From the NCBI GenBank assembly GCA_947623455.1, contig OX392534.1, forward strand, positions 40,553,426 through 40,617,425: a DNA stretch of 64,000 nt, written 5' to 3'. Positions 22,578 to 34,094 of the stretch are shown piece after piece. Made by a program: the position numbers and the translations under genes. The notes beneath the pieces were generated by a model. The model worked only from the letters and a program-made list of their open reading frames with translations. It ran no database searches and was not told the DNA's origin. Position 1 is the first letter of the stretch, and the number at the start of each line of letters is the position of its first letter. The DNA is from Mimachlamys varia. Its lineage: Eukaryota > Mollusca > Bivalvia > Pectinida > Pectinidae.

Positions 22578-22935
22578 CTTTAAAGGCCCAATATTCTTCA
22601 GGAAATTGTTCGTGATTCTGAAACATTCTGAAAAAAATCCAGTTGATAACCATGCAAAAATAAACCTTAAACGAAGTAAACCTGAGCGGTAACTAACAAG
22701 AAACTCTTGACAGATAAATCCAAAGCAAGCCGAAGTTAGAGGACAGTTCAAAATGGACGCGTGTTTACAAACACTGAGTTTCAAACTGCTGCTGTACCGG
22801 TAACTGCGTAAGAATTCATCTTGAATATTGCTGATATCAGTTAATCTTAACTAAATCTGTAAATATAAAAAAAGTTATTAGGCTTGATTTTTGCGTCAAG
22901 TTTTGCCAAAAGTTACGTATATTGAGCCTTTAAAA
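22578..22935. mobile_element. MITE with TTTAAAGGCCCAATAT ends, copy 1
   Basis: About 358 bp with inverted ends ctttaaaggcccaatat and (other strand) cttttaaaggctcaatatac. The interior matches the copy at 44239-44580 on the opposite strand, including gttagttaccgctcaggttt and cagcaatattcaagatgaat. The minus frame across 22548-22784 belongs to this repeat and is not a gene. Confidence 0.75.
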
Positions 22936-23926
22936 GTTATTTTGAATATTAGGAAGAATGTGTCAATATTTTTAGTCTTGTTTTGTTTGTTTTCTTTTCA
23001 TATTTGCATATGAGTTTTTTTTGTATGTGTGTTCGTACCGACAAATTCACGTCGTGACAAGACCAAATAATTGTCTGAACTTTTATCTACAGGTAAAAGA
23101 AAATTTAGCAAGCAATAAATAAAGAGCTGTAAGTGAATAAAAGGATGGCAAAAAATAGTTTAAAAATTACTGATTTATGGAGAAATTTAGCTGGTAACTA
23201 GGTATGAACTGTAAGTGTTTTGTCCGTGAACTAGTGATAAAGTGTGTGGAGTAGAACGGTAATCGGGGAGTGTTAGCCTTGTCATCGTGTGAAAGCGCCT
23301 AGAGATGTAATACACATCTCACTTCGAGTAGGTATACACACACATAGACCGACCTACCTCGCGTAGTGATACGACCTGTCCGTCTTATCGATGATCAGAC
23401 GGCTATGTCTAACATACAGACTGGTCCGTACTTCTGATATAATGTTCAGAACTCCTGTAATATGAAAACGTTTTTATTATATTCACACAATTTCAGTTTG
23501 TGTAAAGTCAATGAAGAGGCGAACGTCACATAAATACTAAGAATTCTCAAGGTCGCTCGATGAGGAGGTAAAACATCAAAACTACACTTATTTAACTTCT
23601 TTCATAGCTCTATGAACGCAATTTCTTCTTATTGAAATTGGACAGTTGTGTATTCGCCAGATAAACTGATACACTTACTAAATAACAGCATGCCACACTG
23701 CTCGCAGCATAGAGATCCCTTGGCAATAAATTACAGCCATCGTCAATACACTATAGACAGCTGACCACGATCTCTGTCAGTTCATCGGCCACTCGATGGT
23801 ATGTCATCCCGTGGAATAACGTACCAGATATACATCTATCGATCAATCTACTGTTTCCTAACATGGTAGTTCTTAGATGACCGACGACCTTAGCTGTTCA
23901 TAAGACAGAATGATAATTAAAAAGAA
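22936..23926. other. No feature seen
   Basis: Unique-looking AT-rich DNA with only a small stem (gagatgt-acatctc near 23302). Confidence 0.35.
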
Positions 23927-24130
23927 CACCTGATAATTGGTTGCTATATTTAGACCTAAACTTAGGTGTCTTAAGAGTTATATCACACGTTTTAGGGGTT
24001 TAAATCAATTGCTAACCTCAATGCTTTATTTTACCGAATGTCGATTTAAACCCCTAACATTTAAGATAACGCTGAGCACATTAATTAAGGTCTAAATATA
24101 ACTGTAACCGATTCTCAGATCCCTTTGGGT
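23927..24130. mobile_element. hAT-type MITE, copy 4 (decayed)
   Basis: Inverted arms cctgataattggttgctata and (other strand) aaagggatctgagaatcggt identify the family, with inner stems gggtttaaatcaattgctaa and tgtcgatttaaacccctaac. The left terminus is eroded and no duplication remains. Confidence 0.55.
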
Positions 24131-26265
24131 GACCCCCCTTCCCCTTTCCCCATATCGTATACACCAGAAATCGACGAAGGCAAAGCAACCCCCACGTCGC
24201 TCCAATCTTACAAAACAAATACTTTGATTTTGATCCCAAATCATTACACACCCGGGACTAATTGTACAATAAATGTTACAGGTCCCTGTGGTGGAGTAAA
24301 AGCTCGTCCGTCTACAGACGAGACAGCGGTGATTGACGATAGATGGTCGTGGTGAATGTGTATTTATAGATACCGGTAATGGTTTCTTGACATATGCTCC
24401 GACAAACAAGGACACATATGTATAATAATAGGAGGAAGATCCATTCACAGCTCCCCCTCCCATTTATCCAATTCTACTAAACTTGCCAACAATTTCCACT
24501 ATTCCCACACACACTATTGAAGTTAATGTTAATATTCCGGGAAAAGATCAGCCCTGAAATAGAAATTTTCATTTTTTTCTGAGAACTAGACAGATTTGTT
24601 TGATAGCTCTGTCAAAATAGTGCACAATGTGCATAAAATGTACATCTGACCTCTGGCTTATCAACATACGCATTTATTTACCAAAAAAATAATCCAAATG
24701 TCACATGAACCAGGAACTCATCCTCGTGCAGACCTCGCGACTGTCATGTCAACACCGCTATTGTTGTGATGACGTGGACCTGTCTGAAACGACCTACTTC
24801 GTAATGTTGACCATTCGCAGTGTCGCTCATGACCTGTAACACGTATTATGTTGGCTTGTGCTTGTGTTTACATCAGAAATAATATTGTTCTGACTCATGT
24901 GCAGCTTTTATTCCTAAAACGTCTGAGGTGAAAAGTTCATCACCATCGACAACAATACAACAATAGGTTGATCTTTGCTATACAGTGATGGTGGAGTTGT
25001 TGACCGAAATAAAACCAGGAAATAGCTTGACCAGTTTAATTAACATTGTCTCAAAAGAAACTACAATGTATACACCTGCTCGTGTCATACGAGAACTATC
25101 TGGATATATCTATAAATAAAATTTTAGACATTCTAAACATACATTAATGACTTCACACACGAATCACACATACGTTACATGCTGTTTTCTCGATAGTCAA
25201 ACTTGTGAATAGGTTTTCGATCTATCTATTGTAATAGAAACGTTGGCGACAGTGTTGCTCTGGCAGTTCAACCAAACTGTCAAGGTGCACGACCAAACGG
25301 TATATCCGGTCATAAACAAATAACTGTCATCAGCCCCACCAAGATGATACTGGTTGGAAGATAGTCTGGTGTTTATCACACGTAGTTTTCATAACAACAC
25401 AAATAACCAACCCCTCGACCGGCAAATGTTTTGGAACACTGGAAAAAGCGACAGCGCGATAGATTGTAGCCGAAGGTTCGAACCTCGGTCTAATGACGCT
25501 GGTTTTTCACAACCAGAACATTCTTGTTGTTTATTCCTGGTTTATTTCATAACTCTATTATTTGCCTAAAATTATGGCAATTTGTGTTTTCCACCAAAGA
25601 AATATCTATCGACACGACAGTAATTGTGCATATTTTAGCGGTTATCTTATTGAAAACTTTCCGCTGAATTGTCATTACGCTAATTGCGAAATATGTTCAT
25701 GGTATTTTATTGTGGTTGCACCAATTCATCACTGCACTTCTTTGTTTTAATTTGGTTATGTTGTAAAATTTAAGTGCGCCAAAATGAGTATATCGTGTCA
25801 GCAGACTGGTTTTCTGTTTCAATAATGTTTTAGTAGTGGTACATGTGCCCTTAAAATCAGACCTACTGTAGTATACAGTATACTACTGACCTACTTTTGT
25901 AGCTGTATTGGTCCAAAATGTAACATATGATCCAGTATGTCAACAGGACCTTATCTGGGAGCCACATTGACAGAGTATTTTTTCACATTTGTTCCTAAAT
26001 TCAGTTTTCAATTCTATATTAAATGCCAACGTAATTGGTGTTACTGCGACTTTGCTTTGCAACTTTTCAAATCTTTTATCTGTGTGAGACAGCCAAATTA
26101 GAAAACGGACACAAAATTTTCGGCTTTACTCACAATATCAGGAATAAATCCAGCACCGCACTCTATGGACAAGTATGGAAACATATCAATATTTCCAAAA
26201 AGGTGATAAGTACCTGACAGCATTATTAAAGTCACACAAATAGGAAATCAAACTCATGAAGATAA
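24131..26265. other. No gene seen; one 19-bp palindrome
   Basis: A perfect palindrome gtagtatacagtatactac lies at 25868-25886. A ggttcgaacct word at about 25473 resembles a tRNA B box, but no A box can be set with confidence. Other frames here are short and unrecognised. Confidence 0.35.
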
Positions 26266-26391
26266 AGAGGTAACACGACTCGTGGTTGCTGGATATGGTA
26301 TTCATTTCTTTCGAGTTAACTACTTTTGAAAAGTAACTAACGAGAGTGAAATAAAAAACATATTCAACAACCGCGAGTCGTGTAACCTGTT
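26266..26391. mobile_element. Foldback MITE (ACACGACTCG arms)
   Basis: 126 bp, palindromic throughout: agaggtaacacgactcgtgg at left pairs with the complement of ccgcgagtcgtgtaacctg at right. The centre is gttaactacttttgaaaagt. It is partly nested in a wider pair (gtttctaccacaat near 26389 and attgtggtagaaac near 26602), which may be a second foldback. Confidence 0.65.
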
Positions 26392-26844
26392 TCTACCACA
26401 ATTTCAGCAGAAAACAGCAGTATTTCAATATACAGCGGCCGATATGTGTGTAAACATATCGCATCGTATTTTCCCGCCAAATGATGACCTCAAATGATGT
26501 TCCGGTCAAAGTTCACAATGTCATCCAAAATGCGTTTAGAGTTTATTCTTCAACAGTTGTTAGGAGTATTTGAAACCACGAGAGTTGAAAACCACCGACA
26601 TATTGTGGTAGAAACTGTATAAATAATGCCCCTTACTTCCATACGCTATTCTTGGAGGAAAATGGTCTAAGTATTATGATAATAAGTCTGTATCAAATTG
26701 AGGATATAACATTTAAGCAATGAATGTTTTGACAAGGGCTTTATGTAAGATTGTCAGCAATAAAAATGTTATAACAGTGTTATAGGACTGTAACAACATT
26801 TGCTAAAACGTTCATTACTTATATTTATTTTGATGAAATTATTT

Positions 26845-27224
26845 AAGGACTAACTTTTTATTTTGTTTAGGTTATCGGGGGATAACTAAAATGGAAAACG
26901 GCTAAATTCAATAACCGGCGAAGCCGGTTATGTATAATTTACCCGCTTTCCATGTAACGACGGCGAAGCCGGTTATGTATAATTAACCCGTTTTCCATGT
27001 AACGACGGCGAAGCCGGTTATGTATAATTTACCCGTTTTCCATGTAACGACGGCGAAGCCGGTTATGTATAATTTACCCGTTTTCCATGTAACGACGGCG
27101 AAGCCGGTTATGTATAATTAACCCGTTTTCCATGTAACGACGGCGAAGCCGGTTATGTATAATTAACCCGTTTTCCATTGTAGGTATCCCCCGATAACCT
27201 AAACAAAATAGAAAGTTTATCCTT
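26845..27224. mobile_element. MITE containing an internal 45-bp tandem array
   Basis: Inverted ends of about 55 bp: aaggactaac...attttgtttaggttatcggg at left and its complement (ending tatcctt) at right. Between them lie six copies of a 45-bp unit beginning cggcgaagccggttatgtat (26916, 26961, 27006, 27051, 27096, 27141). Each unit has the mini-hairpin GGC-GAA-GCC. The nearest arm sequence, atggaaaacgg, is also part of the unit, so the array probably grew from the arm. Confidence 0.8.
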
Positions 27225-27319
27225 TCTGTGAAATGCTCGTAACTATTTTGTTCTTTATAGTCCAATCTTCCGACACAGATTTCATTTCAAAACTAACAAA
27301 CGTGGGAATGGTTCAATAA

Positions 27320-27640
27320 GTGTAACAGCGTGAAATTTGCAAGCTCCGCCCACGTATTTTGTTGGTGACGTCACACAATTGTGTTTCAAACTGTATGATT
27401 TGCATAGCTCCGCCCACATGTATTGTTGTCGGCGTCATAGAAATTTGTCACGTGTTTGAGTACAGTTATGCGGTGATAATGATAGTCTATTGAGCAATGG
27501 TTACCGAGTGAATGTTAGTGTAGACTGTAAATATTGTGCTTTATTCAGTTAATTTGAACCGGTTTTGAACAGCAAATCAAGTGAAGAACACTAAGAAATT
27601 GATGACGTCACAATAGAGAATGTTGACGTCACAATACAAA
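27320..27640. promoter_or_regulatory. Cluster of CRE, GC-box and octamer-like motifs
   Basis: Two diverged ~75-bp copies (27321 and 27386) each contain aagctccgcccac or tagctccgcccac; the second is preceded by atttgcat, an exact POU octamer. Full CRE words TGACGTCA occur at about 27367, 27601 and 27624. Motif density suggests regulatory DNA or a repeat carrying such motifs. No gene start is identified nearby. Confidence 0.35.
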
Positions 27641-27666
27641 TGTTTGGATAGCCGGAGGCGGAGCAA

Positions 27667-28196
27667 ATGTAAATATTTGTATATTTTATACATGTGATAA
27701 CACGTCCTTATGTTTGTACTGAGGACATACATAATAATGTAAATATTTGTATATTTTATATGTGATAACACGTCCTTATGTTTGTACTGAGGATATACAT
27801 AATAATGTAAATATTTGTATATTTTATATGTGATAACACGTCCTTATGTTTGTACTGAGGATATACATAATAATGTAAATATTTGTATATTTTATATGTG
27901 ATAACACGTCCTTATGTTTGTACTGAGGATATACATAATAATGTAAATATTTGTATATTTTATATGTGATAACACGTTCTTATGTTTGTACTGAGGATAT
28001 ACATAATAATGTAAATATTTGTATATTTTATATGTGATAACACGACCTTATGTTTGTACTGAGGATATACATAATAATGTAAATATTTGTATATTTTATA
28101 TGTGATAACACGTCCTTATGTTTGTACTGAGGATATACATAATAATGTAAATATTTGTATATTTTATATGTGATAACACGTCTTTATGTCTGTACC
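27667..28196. repeat. 68-bp tandem repeat
   Basis: About 7.7 copies of a 68-bp unit (aatgtaaatatttgtatatt...gtgataacacgtccttatg...gaggatatacataat). Copies at 27736, 27804 and 27872 are in exact register and nearly identical, which indicates recent amplification. The first unit has two extra bases. Confidence 0.95.
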
Positions 28197-28605
28197 ATAC
28201 GACACGGACCACATTATATAAACCACTGCGGTAAATACGGATTCTTAGCCTGCCATTAATTCTCATGATCTTACATTTTTGTGGTAATTTAGACAGACAT
28301 TTTATGTGATACCTCTGTTATCATGTTTTTGATGCACCTTATGCATTCATACTCATATGATGATCGGATTATCTGATTGCATTAAAATAACGACCAAATT
28401 CTAAAGAGACTGGGAATTTCGCTTCCAACTCTAAAACCAGTTCATATGGGATCCCTGGGGATCAATAAGGAATGCATTTTGTATGATTTCGTGTGAAAGG
28501 CATGCACTCATTGAATTGGTCTAGACGAATGCAGACAAGTTTCGGTTTTGCCAAGGCGGATATTACTAGCCGTTTCTAGTAACCGCCACGAAGGCGGTTC
28601 CGGAC
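28197..28605. other. No feature seen
   Basis: Unique-looking flank between the 68-bp array and the LINE copy. A short stem aaccgcc/ggcggtt occurs at 28581-28600. Confidence 0.35.
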
Positions 28606-28770
28606 TTAAAGTGTTTGATTTAAACATATTTTATTTGCCTTTAACAAACAAATGACAAGACAAAAAGGATCGGGCACAAGTTCTTATAACTTATTAAGCC
28701 CTCTCCTAACATAATTTACAATATACATCAGTTATAGCTGCTAATATACATTTCTAATGATTTTTGTATG

Positions 28771-28952
28771 TACATTAAAACCTCACTCTCTCAAACTCGT
28801 GGGGACCCAATCAATAGCTCGAGGAATAAACGGCACCCAAGCAATCCGAGGCTAGTTGAATATTGTATGAACTCGATTGGGACCAAACGAACTGTTCAAC
28901 AAATGAGGGGCATTCGAGCCAACCGGGTTTGAGCAAGTGGGGTTCCACTGTA
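28771..28952. mobile_element. pogo/Tigger-like MITE nested in the LINE
   Basis: About 182 bp with ends TACATTAAAACCTCACTCTC and (other strand) TACAGTGGAACCCCACTTGC; the match continues through ctcaaac-ccg. TA at both edges and CAGTGGAACC-type ends fit the pogo/Tigger group of Tc1/mariner transposons. No coding region. Confidence 0.65.
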
Positions 28953-29099
28953 TATTTACAGTATATATTTAAATCAATTAGAGTTAATACAATAGTTTGT
29001 TGACAGTTGTTTCCCACTACCTAGTTTCAAGAGCAGTTACCTGGTATTTTACCAACATATATTAAATTTTCGAACATAATTGTAATAGTATATTCATGA

Positions 29100-30155
29100 T
29101 TAAAAACGGTTTGTGTCTTTGATGTATTTACAAACATAATTGAAAGTTTGTTTGTTTTGATCTATAGTTAAATCTTGATTTCCCCAAAGAAGAGTATTTA
29201 TATCTGTTATCAGGATCTCTGGTAGATTAATGTTTCTCAGGTTTCTTGACAGGTCATTTCTTGCAGCCAAATACAATGGACATGAGTAAAGATAATGATG
29301 TACATTTTCTATATCTCCACATGAACAGTAAGGGTTATTAGTAAGGTTAACCCTGAAAAGGTCATTTTGTAAACTGCTACAATAGTTTCGCAACCTGGTG
29401 TGTAGAATTATAAGTTTTCTATCTCCAATTGTTAAGTATTTTTGGACAGTGATAACATCATGTTTAAGACTATTTTTAAATGCATCAAGAGAGTGAGTTA
29501 ACTTTGAAGTGGGATGTAGGGAGTTCCATAGTGACACAGTTGAAGGTATAAAAGATTTTCTTAGTAATTCTGTTCTACATCGGGGGATAGTGAAATCTTC
29601 CTTATTACGGGTAGCATATGCAGATGTTTCAGAACGTACGTTTGGTAAGAGTTTAGACAAGTAATTTGGTGCCATATCATTCTTTATTTTGAAAAGGGTG
29701 GATAATTTATTTTGTTTTCGACGTTCAGATAGGAGTTCCCATCCAGTCTCGAAGTAAATTGACTCTCTTGATGCATATAACGGTAAGCCAGTTACTATTC
29801 GACCTGCTCGTAGCTGAACTTTCTCAAGTTTTTCTGAATCCTGATGGGAACACCCATCCCAGACTATCGAGGCATATTCTAACAGAGGTCGGATATATGT
29901 TTTGTACATAATTGATAAAGAATATCTGGAAACTACATACTTGAGTTTTTTTAACAATGATAGTTTGTTATAAGCCGACTTGGTGATACAATCGGTATGG
30001 CATGACCAGCTGCCATCGCCAGAGAAATTGAGACCTAAATGCTTATGGTGTTGGACAAAAGGCAAAGTAATATTTTGAAACTCAATATCAGGTAAAATAT
30101 TATTACGTTTCTTAGAGAAAAAGATAGCATTTGTTTTTCCTGCATTAAACATCAT
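29100..30155 (-). CDS. Reverse transcriptase C-terminal fragment, jockey/CR1-like LINE
   Basis: 351 codons uninterrupted from the first ATG; the open frame extends a few codons further upstream (S-K-K-W-L at about 30159-30170) to the truncation point. Recognisable parts: the motif after the palm (FNAGKTNAIFFS, residues 3-14), the HKHLGL thumb motif (37-42), the YIRPLLEYAS..W segment (87-99), and a C-terminal cysteine/histidine knuckle C277-x-C279...H286/H287...C292, all usual in jockey/CR1-type LINEs. Family polymerase ORFs are about 900-1000 residues, so roughly the last third survives. It lacks the endonuclease and the Y-x-D-D active site. The intact frame suggests a young insertion. It will not be active. 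Confidence 0.9.
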   Translation of the reverse strand: MMFNAGKTNAIFFSKKRNNILPDIEFQNITLPFVQHHKHLGLNFSGDGSWSCHTDCITKSAYNKLSLLKKLKYVVSRYSLSIMYKTYIRPLLEYASIVWDGCSHQDSEKLEKVQLRAGRIVTGLPLYASRESIYFETGWELLSERRKQNKLSTLFKIKNDMAPNYLSKLLPNVRSETSAYATRNKEDFTIPRCRTELLRKSFIPSTVSLWNSLHPTSKLTHSLDAFKNSLKHDVITVQKYLTIGDRKLIILHTRLRNYCSSLQNDLFRVNLTNNPYCSCGDIENVHHYLYSCPLYLAARNDLSRNLRNINLPEILITDINTLLWGNQDLTIDQNKQTFNYVCKYIKDTNRF

Positions 30156-30184
30156 TAACCATTTCTTTGACCATTAAAGTGTTT

Positions 30185-32284
30185 AATGATGAGCAAACAT
30201 TTTATTTTGACGATTATGAAGTTATCGTTCTGTTGCGATACAAAAAAGTCGAGTCTGATGCTTGGAATTTTACCCATGTGGTCTGGGTGGAAAGCTACTG
30301 GATAATCAATTATTAATAAAACACATCTAAATCATATCCCACATTTTCATTATGCACGTATGAGCCACGATGCCCTCTACTTCCTTATTACCGATAGCAG
30401 CAAGTGCAGGCCTCAGCTTGGTCAGCACAGTGCCCTCTGGACAAATGTAGGAATCTTCTGTAGGATACAAAACTTGTAGTATTGAAACTTAAAATGCTGC
30501 ACAGTCCAAACATACCATAGTGTTTGGATAAGTTATGAAAAGAGCTCTATGTCTGATCCAAATTTCGCTAAAATTAACTTATTCGTGTAACATGAAATAT
30601 TAAATAACATGTTTATCTCATTAAAAGAAAGATATTTTTATGTTGATGGAGCAGTGTACACAGCACCGTCGTGACCATGATGGGTGTGTGCGAATCCTAT
30701 CCAAACCAAACCAAATTGATTCGTAAGTCCCCGCGGTGATTACTGTATTCAGACTATTTGTCATTTCTGAGGAGAGTTTTAACAGAAGAGTGAAGCTTAA
30801 TCAGGATTGTGGACGTCATTTCACTCTCCTCGGTGATGTCCACCAAATTGTGACGTTTCCAAGTCTCGCGAGATCCCGTCAGGATCAATACGTGAATGGA
30901 GACACTGTCACTTATCATTACCACAGATAGGTGTTTTCGGAAGGGCGACTGACGTAAAGCGATCTGTAATTGATCGGATATGAACATTCACTAGATTTAC
31001 GGTTTTATACAGGATATCGTATTCTGTCAGACAAATGATTACGTATTGGAAACTGACATTACGTATTAGCCTGGAAATAAACAACAAACAACCAAGGATT
31101 AACCTATAATTGTCCACTTAACTATTGAAACCGTGGTTTTCCCCTAACGACTGTGTTTCCCCTTTTCGAGAATGAAAAGAAAATGAAACTTTAATTAAAA
31201 CATCTTGATGTAGAGAAATTTTCCATTCAACAAGGCAATTGAATTTTGTGAAAAAAAAAAAAACAATTTTTTTATTTTGCAAAAGTCTTATGGAATCACT
31301 ATAACTCACAACACTGATTATAAGCAACTTTCTATCATCCTAAATGAATAATTAATAAGGTACATAATGGAATATAAAGAATACAATTGTAGAAATGGTC
31401 AAGCAACCTTAGCTTCGGACCTTCGGCCCCAGGAAATACCATCCAATACGACCAGACAAAACATCCGAACCGGGAAGACATTAAACCAAACAAAAACTAA
31501 CTCATACGAAAATAGTACTGGTATGCACTTCCCCGTTTTAACTTTCATTTGCCACTGAGAAATCCCCAGTTGTTGAAATAAGTTTAAACTATTATTCAAG
31601 CTTGAAGTCGTTGAGACTTGTATCAGACCATTACTGATGTGTCATGTGAAAACCACTGAGTACTTTTAAATAAGTATGCCACACACCTACCATTAAAGAT
31701 AAAAACCGAACAAAAACCAAAACACTGATAGGAAAAAAATAAGAAACATATTGTTCTTGAGTTTATCAAGTAAAAGATAAACAAAAAATCAGTTAACTCA
31801 GAATCGTCCTTTTCAAAGTCTCTCTTCTTAACCAATGGATATGGTCATAGTATTCCCCTTTAAAATAGATTCACCGAACAACATATATATACCATGATAA
31901 CAATACTCGAGTACCTCTTTATTTATCAATAAATAAATTGACGCTTAATCCAGGCAACGGAAATTACTTAAGGCAAAATAATCAAACCATTTTATGTTTC
32001 TATCCAGTTGTTTTGTGTCGATCACTGGTAGTTTCTAAATAAGGTTACTTCTGTGTCCCCGAATTTTTATCTTCCCTCCCTCCTGGTTCTGGTTATAACA
32101 TGTTAAAAACTATATAGAAAGTCTGACGAATTGTTCAATTGACCGGCATGCAGTTCAGTCTTTCAAACACAATTCTGGATATTTAGAATATTCTACTATA
32201 TTATCGATATTGATATATTTGTGTTGTCAGTACAAGCGACATTCCTGGAACAACCTAAAGCACCAACAAAATGTTTGCTTCTTT
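30185..32284. other. No feature seen
   Basis: AT-rich DNA. Several minus and plus frames of 60-77 codons between 30736 and 31835 are unrecognised and overlap each other on opposite strands. No arrays or foldbacks found. Confidence 0.35.
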
Positions 32285-32367
32285 AAACTGCATCATACAG
32301 CTGTTTCGTCCTCAAATAAAATCCAAAATTTCTACACTAATGTAGAAGCAGAAGGATGACATTTGTC
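32285..32367 (-). repeat. Interspersed repeat fragment (minus orientation)
   Basis: The complement of ctgcttctacattagtgtag and of gaggacgaaacagctgtatg is shared with 38946-39056 in the opposite orientation. It is probably the end of a transposable element of unknown class. Confidence 0.55.
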
Positions 32368-32417
32368 TCAGACGTTAATGGAGGACAGAGTAGCTGCATC
32401 TAAATGACACGGATCGA

Positions 32418-32448
32418 ATTGCGTTCATAACTCTACATGAACGCAATT
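32418..32448. repeat. Short perfect hairpin
   Basis: Arms of about 12 bases, aattgcgttcat and atgaacgcaatt, around an 8-base loop. A related word (atagctctatgaacgcaatt) occurs near 23605. Confidence 0.55.
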
Positions 32449-32813
32449 GCTTATGGCAATGCTCATAAATGAACCAGTCATGCAATGAGGATTGTTTTTA
32501 TTGTTTATGTTTTACAAGTTATATATAATCCCAATACACTATGCTAAAACTAACAAGCCAACAAAAACACCGGAAACACGAATAAATTCGATGTGATACA
32601 GAAACTTAGTAACTAGCATCAATGATGGTATGGAGTGCTGATCTAAACAACGAAATGTCATATAAAACTCAAAATAAGTAGGTGCAGCTAGAAAATACAG
32701 AATTGTTAAAATCTTACTCTATACTTAAAATCGATAAAAGGAGGACAAAATGGGGTTAAACACATTCTTTACAAGGACATTTTTGACAATGTGCAAGGAA
32801 ATAAAGACTAGAT

Positions 32814-33080
32814 CCCGTATTCATGAAACCATTCTCATGCTCAAGTACAGATTTTGTGCTCAAGCCTTATTTCTTGTTCTGGCTATACATTATTTGAAAA
32901 GTCTTATTTTGTCAAAGTTTTGGAAAGAAGTTGAAGGGACATGAAGTGGAAAGCTGTTTTCAATATCTATAGTGACTTTTTGAATCATTGACATGATTAA
33001 GGAGAATTTCAAGAAAGCTGGCTTGAGCACAGAATCCATGCTTGAGCAGATAGTCCGGACGCGATAAGGAATCATGGAAA
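32814..33080. mobile_element. Foldback MITE (TGTGCTCAAGCC arms)
   Basis: The left arm contains catgctcaag...ttttgtgctcaagcc and the right arm its complement, ggcttgagcacagaatccatgcttgag. The outer parts (ttcatgaaaccattctcatg; catggaaac at right) match with indels. The short frames on both strands here derive from this foldback. Confidence 0.6.
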
Positions 33081-34094
33081 CATCGTATAAAAGATTCGCA
33101 CGCCACTGAGTGTACTGCTATATTGTGATACGGGATTGTTGTTACTTTGGATTCTATATCGCACCATGCACTGAAGAAAATGAAGGCTTTCAAATCAAGT
33201 CTAACATATGTTTTGAAGCAACACATAACATTGATTTCCAGAACAGTATACGACCTTGCAACGCACCTGGGGCAATCAAAACCGGTGACCGCAAAGTCGT
33301 TCGGCGCATGTTGCATCTAATACGGTGTTTTAGAATGTTTAGATAATTACAGGTATACATGCTTCAGAAGTGAGCGTTTAGCGTGCACCTTCTAGCATTT
33401 TATTACCAAAATATTGCCATGGTTGTTTGTTTTTCGTTTTCGACACGTGTTCCTTCTTGGTACATTTGATGCTTTCGTGATGTGGACGAGGTAGGGTTTT
33501 GTTTGAAGTCGTGCGCATGTCAGGAGAGATCGAATGGAACATTCCTGAGCCAATATTTATGAATGTTTTGTGAAAGAGGTACTTTGCTATCAACAGAAAC
33601 AGCTATAAGTGGTAAAATGATACTTAATTTGTATAATTTCGACATCAAAATCGCCAGGAAAAACATAATTCAACATGTCATACTTGATTTGACTTAATTG
33701 ATTTTAAGAATAACATGTTTGCCTATCTTCTGGAATTTGTTTAACTTTTTATACGCTTGGCACATCAACGTAGCCTAGTCATAGAGTGGCTCGCAGCAAA
33801 TAAAGACGACACTCGAATTTAATAATAAAATAACAAATAAGTGCTTGTCTGCTGAATGCTATTCAAAGCCTTAACAGAGAAGACGGATGGACTTGCCAAG
33901 TGCTGCTAAGGTAATATACAGTTAAGTATATACACAACATACCAATTATCTTACCCTGTCTGCAGAGCGCCACAATGTTGGTAGCTGATTAATGATTGTA
34001 ATACTGTTGTTTTAACAAGTGCTAAGAAATTTTCTTCATATTTCAGAACAGTTTGGTCAGGGATTTTATCTTTACGGGGTTACCAGCATTAAAA

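Larger units (their letters stand above)
28606..30184 (-). mobile_element. 5'-truncated non-LTR retrotransposon with 11-bp target-site duplication
   Basis: The element occupies 28617-30173 and is flanked by the exact 11-bp direct repeat ttaaagtgttt (28606-28616 and 30174-30184). Its 3' end is at the low coordinate, with AATAAA on the minus strand (28630-28635) about 14 bases from the end. The 5' end is cut inside the polymerase gene, just after where the catalytic palm would be, as expected for aborted target-primed reverse transcription. The 3' untranslated part (28617-29099) carries a nested MITE. It is dead on arrival: no endonuclease and no palm. Confidence 0.85.

Noticed and set aside
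24092..24463. 123-codon minus-strand ORF
   Set aside because: Opposite strand is also open, part overlaps a hAT-type MITE end, and no domain is recognisable.
25440..25500. Possible tRNA from a ggttcgaacct word
   Set aside because: The T-arm-like word is palindromic and no A box or cloverleaf can be drawn.
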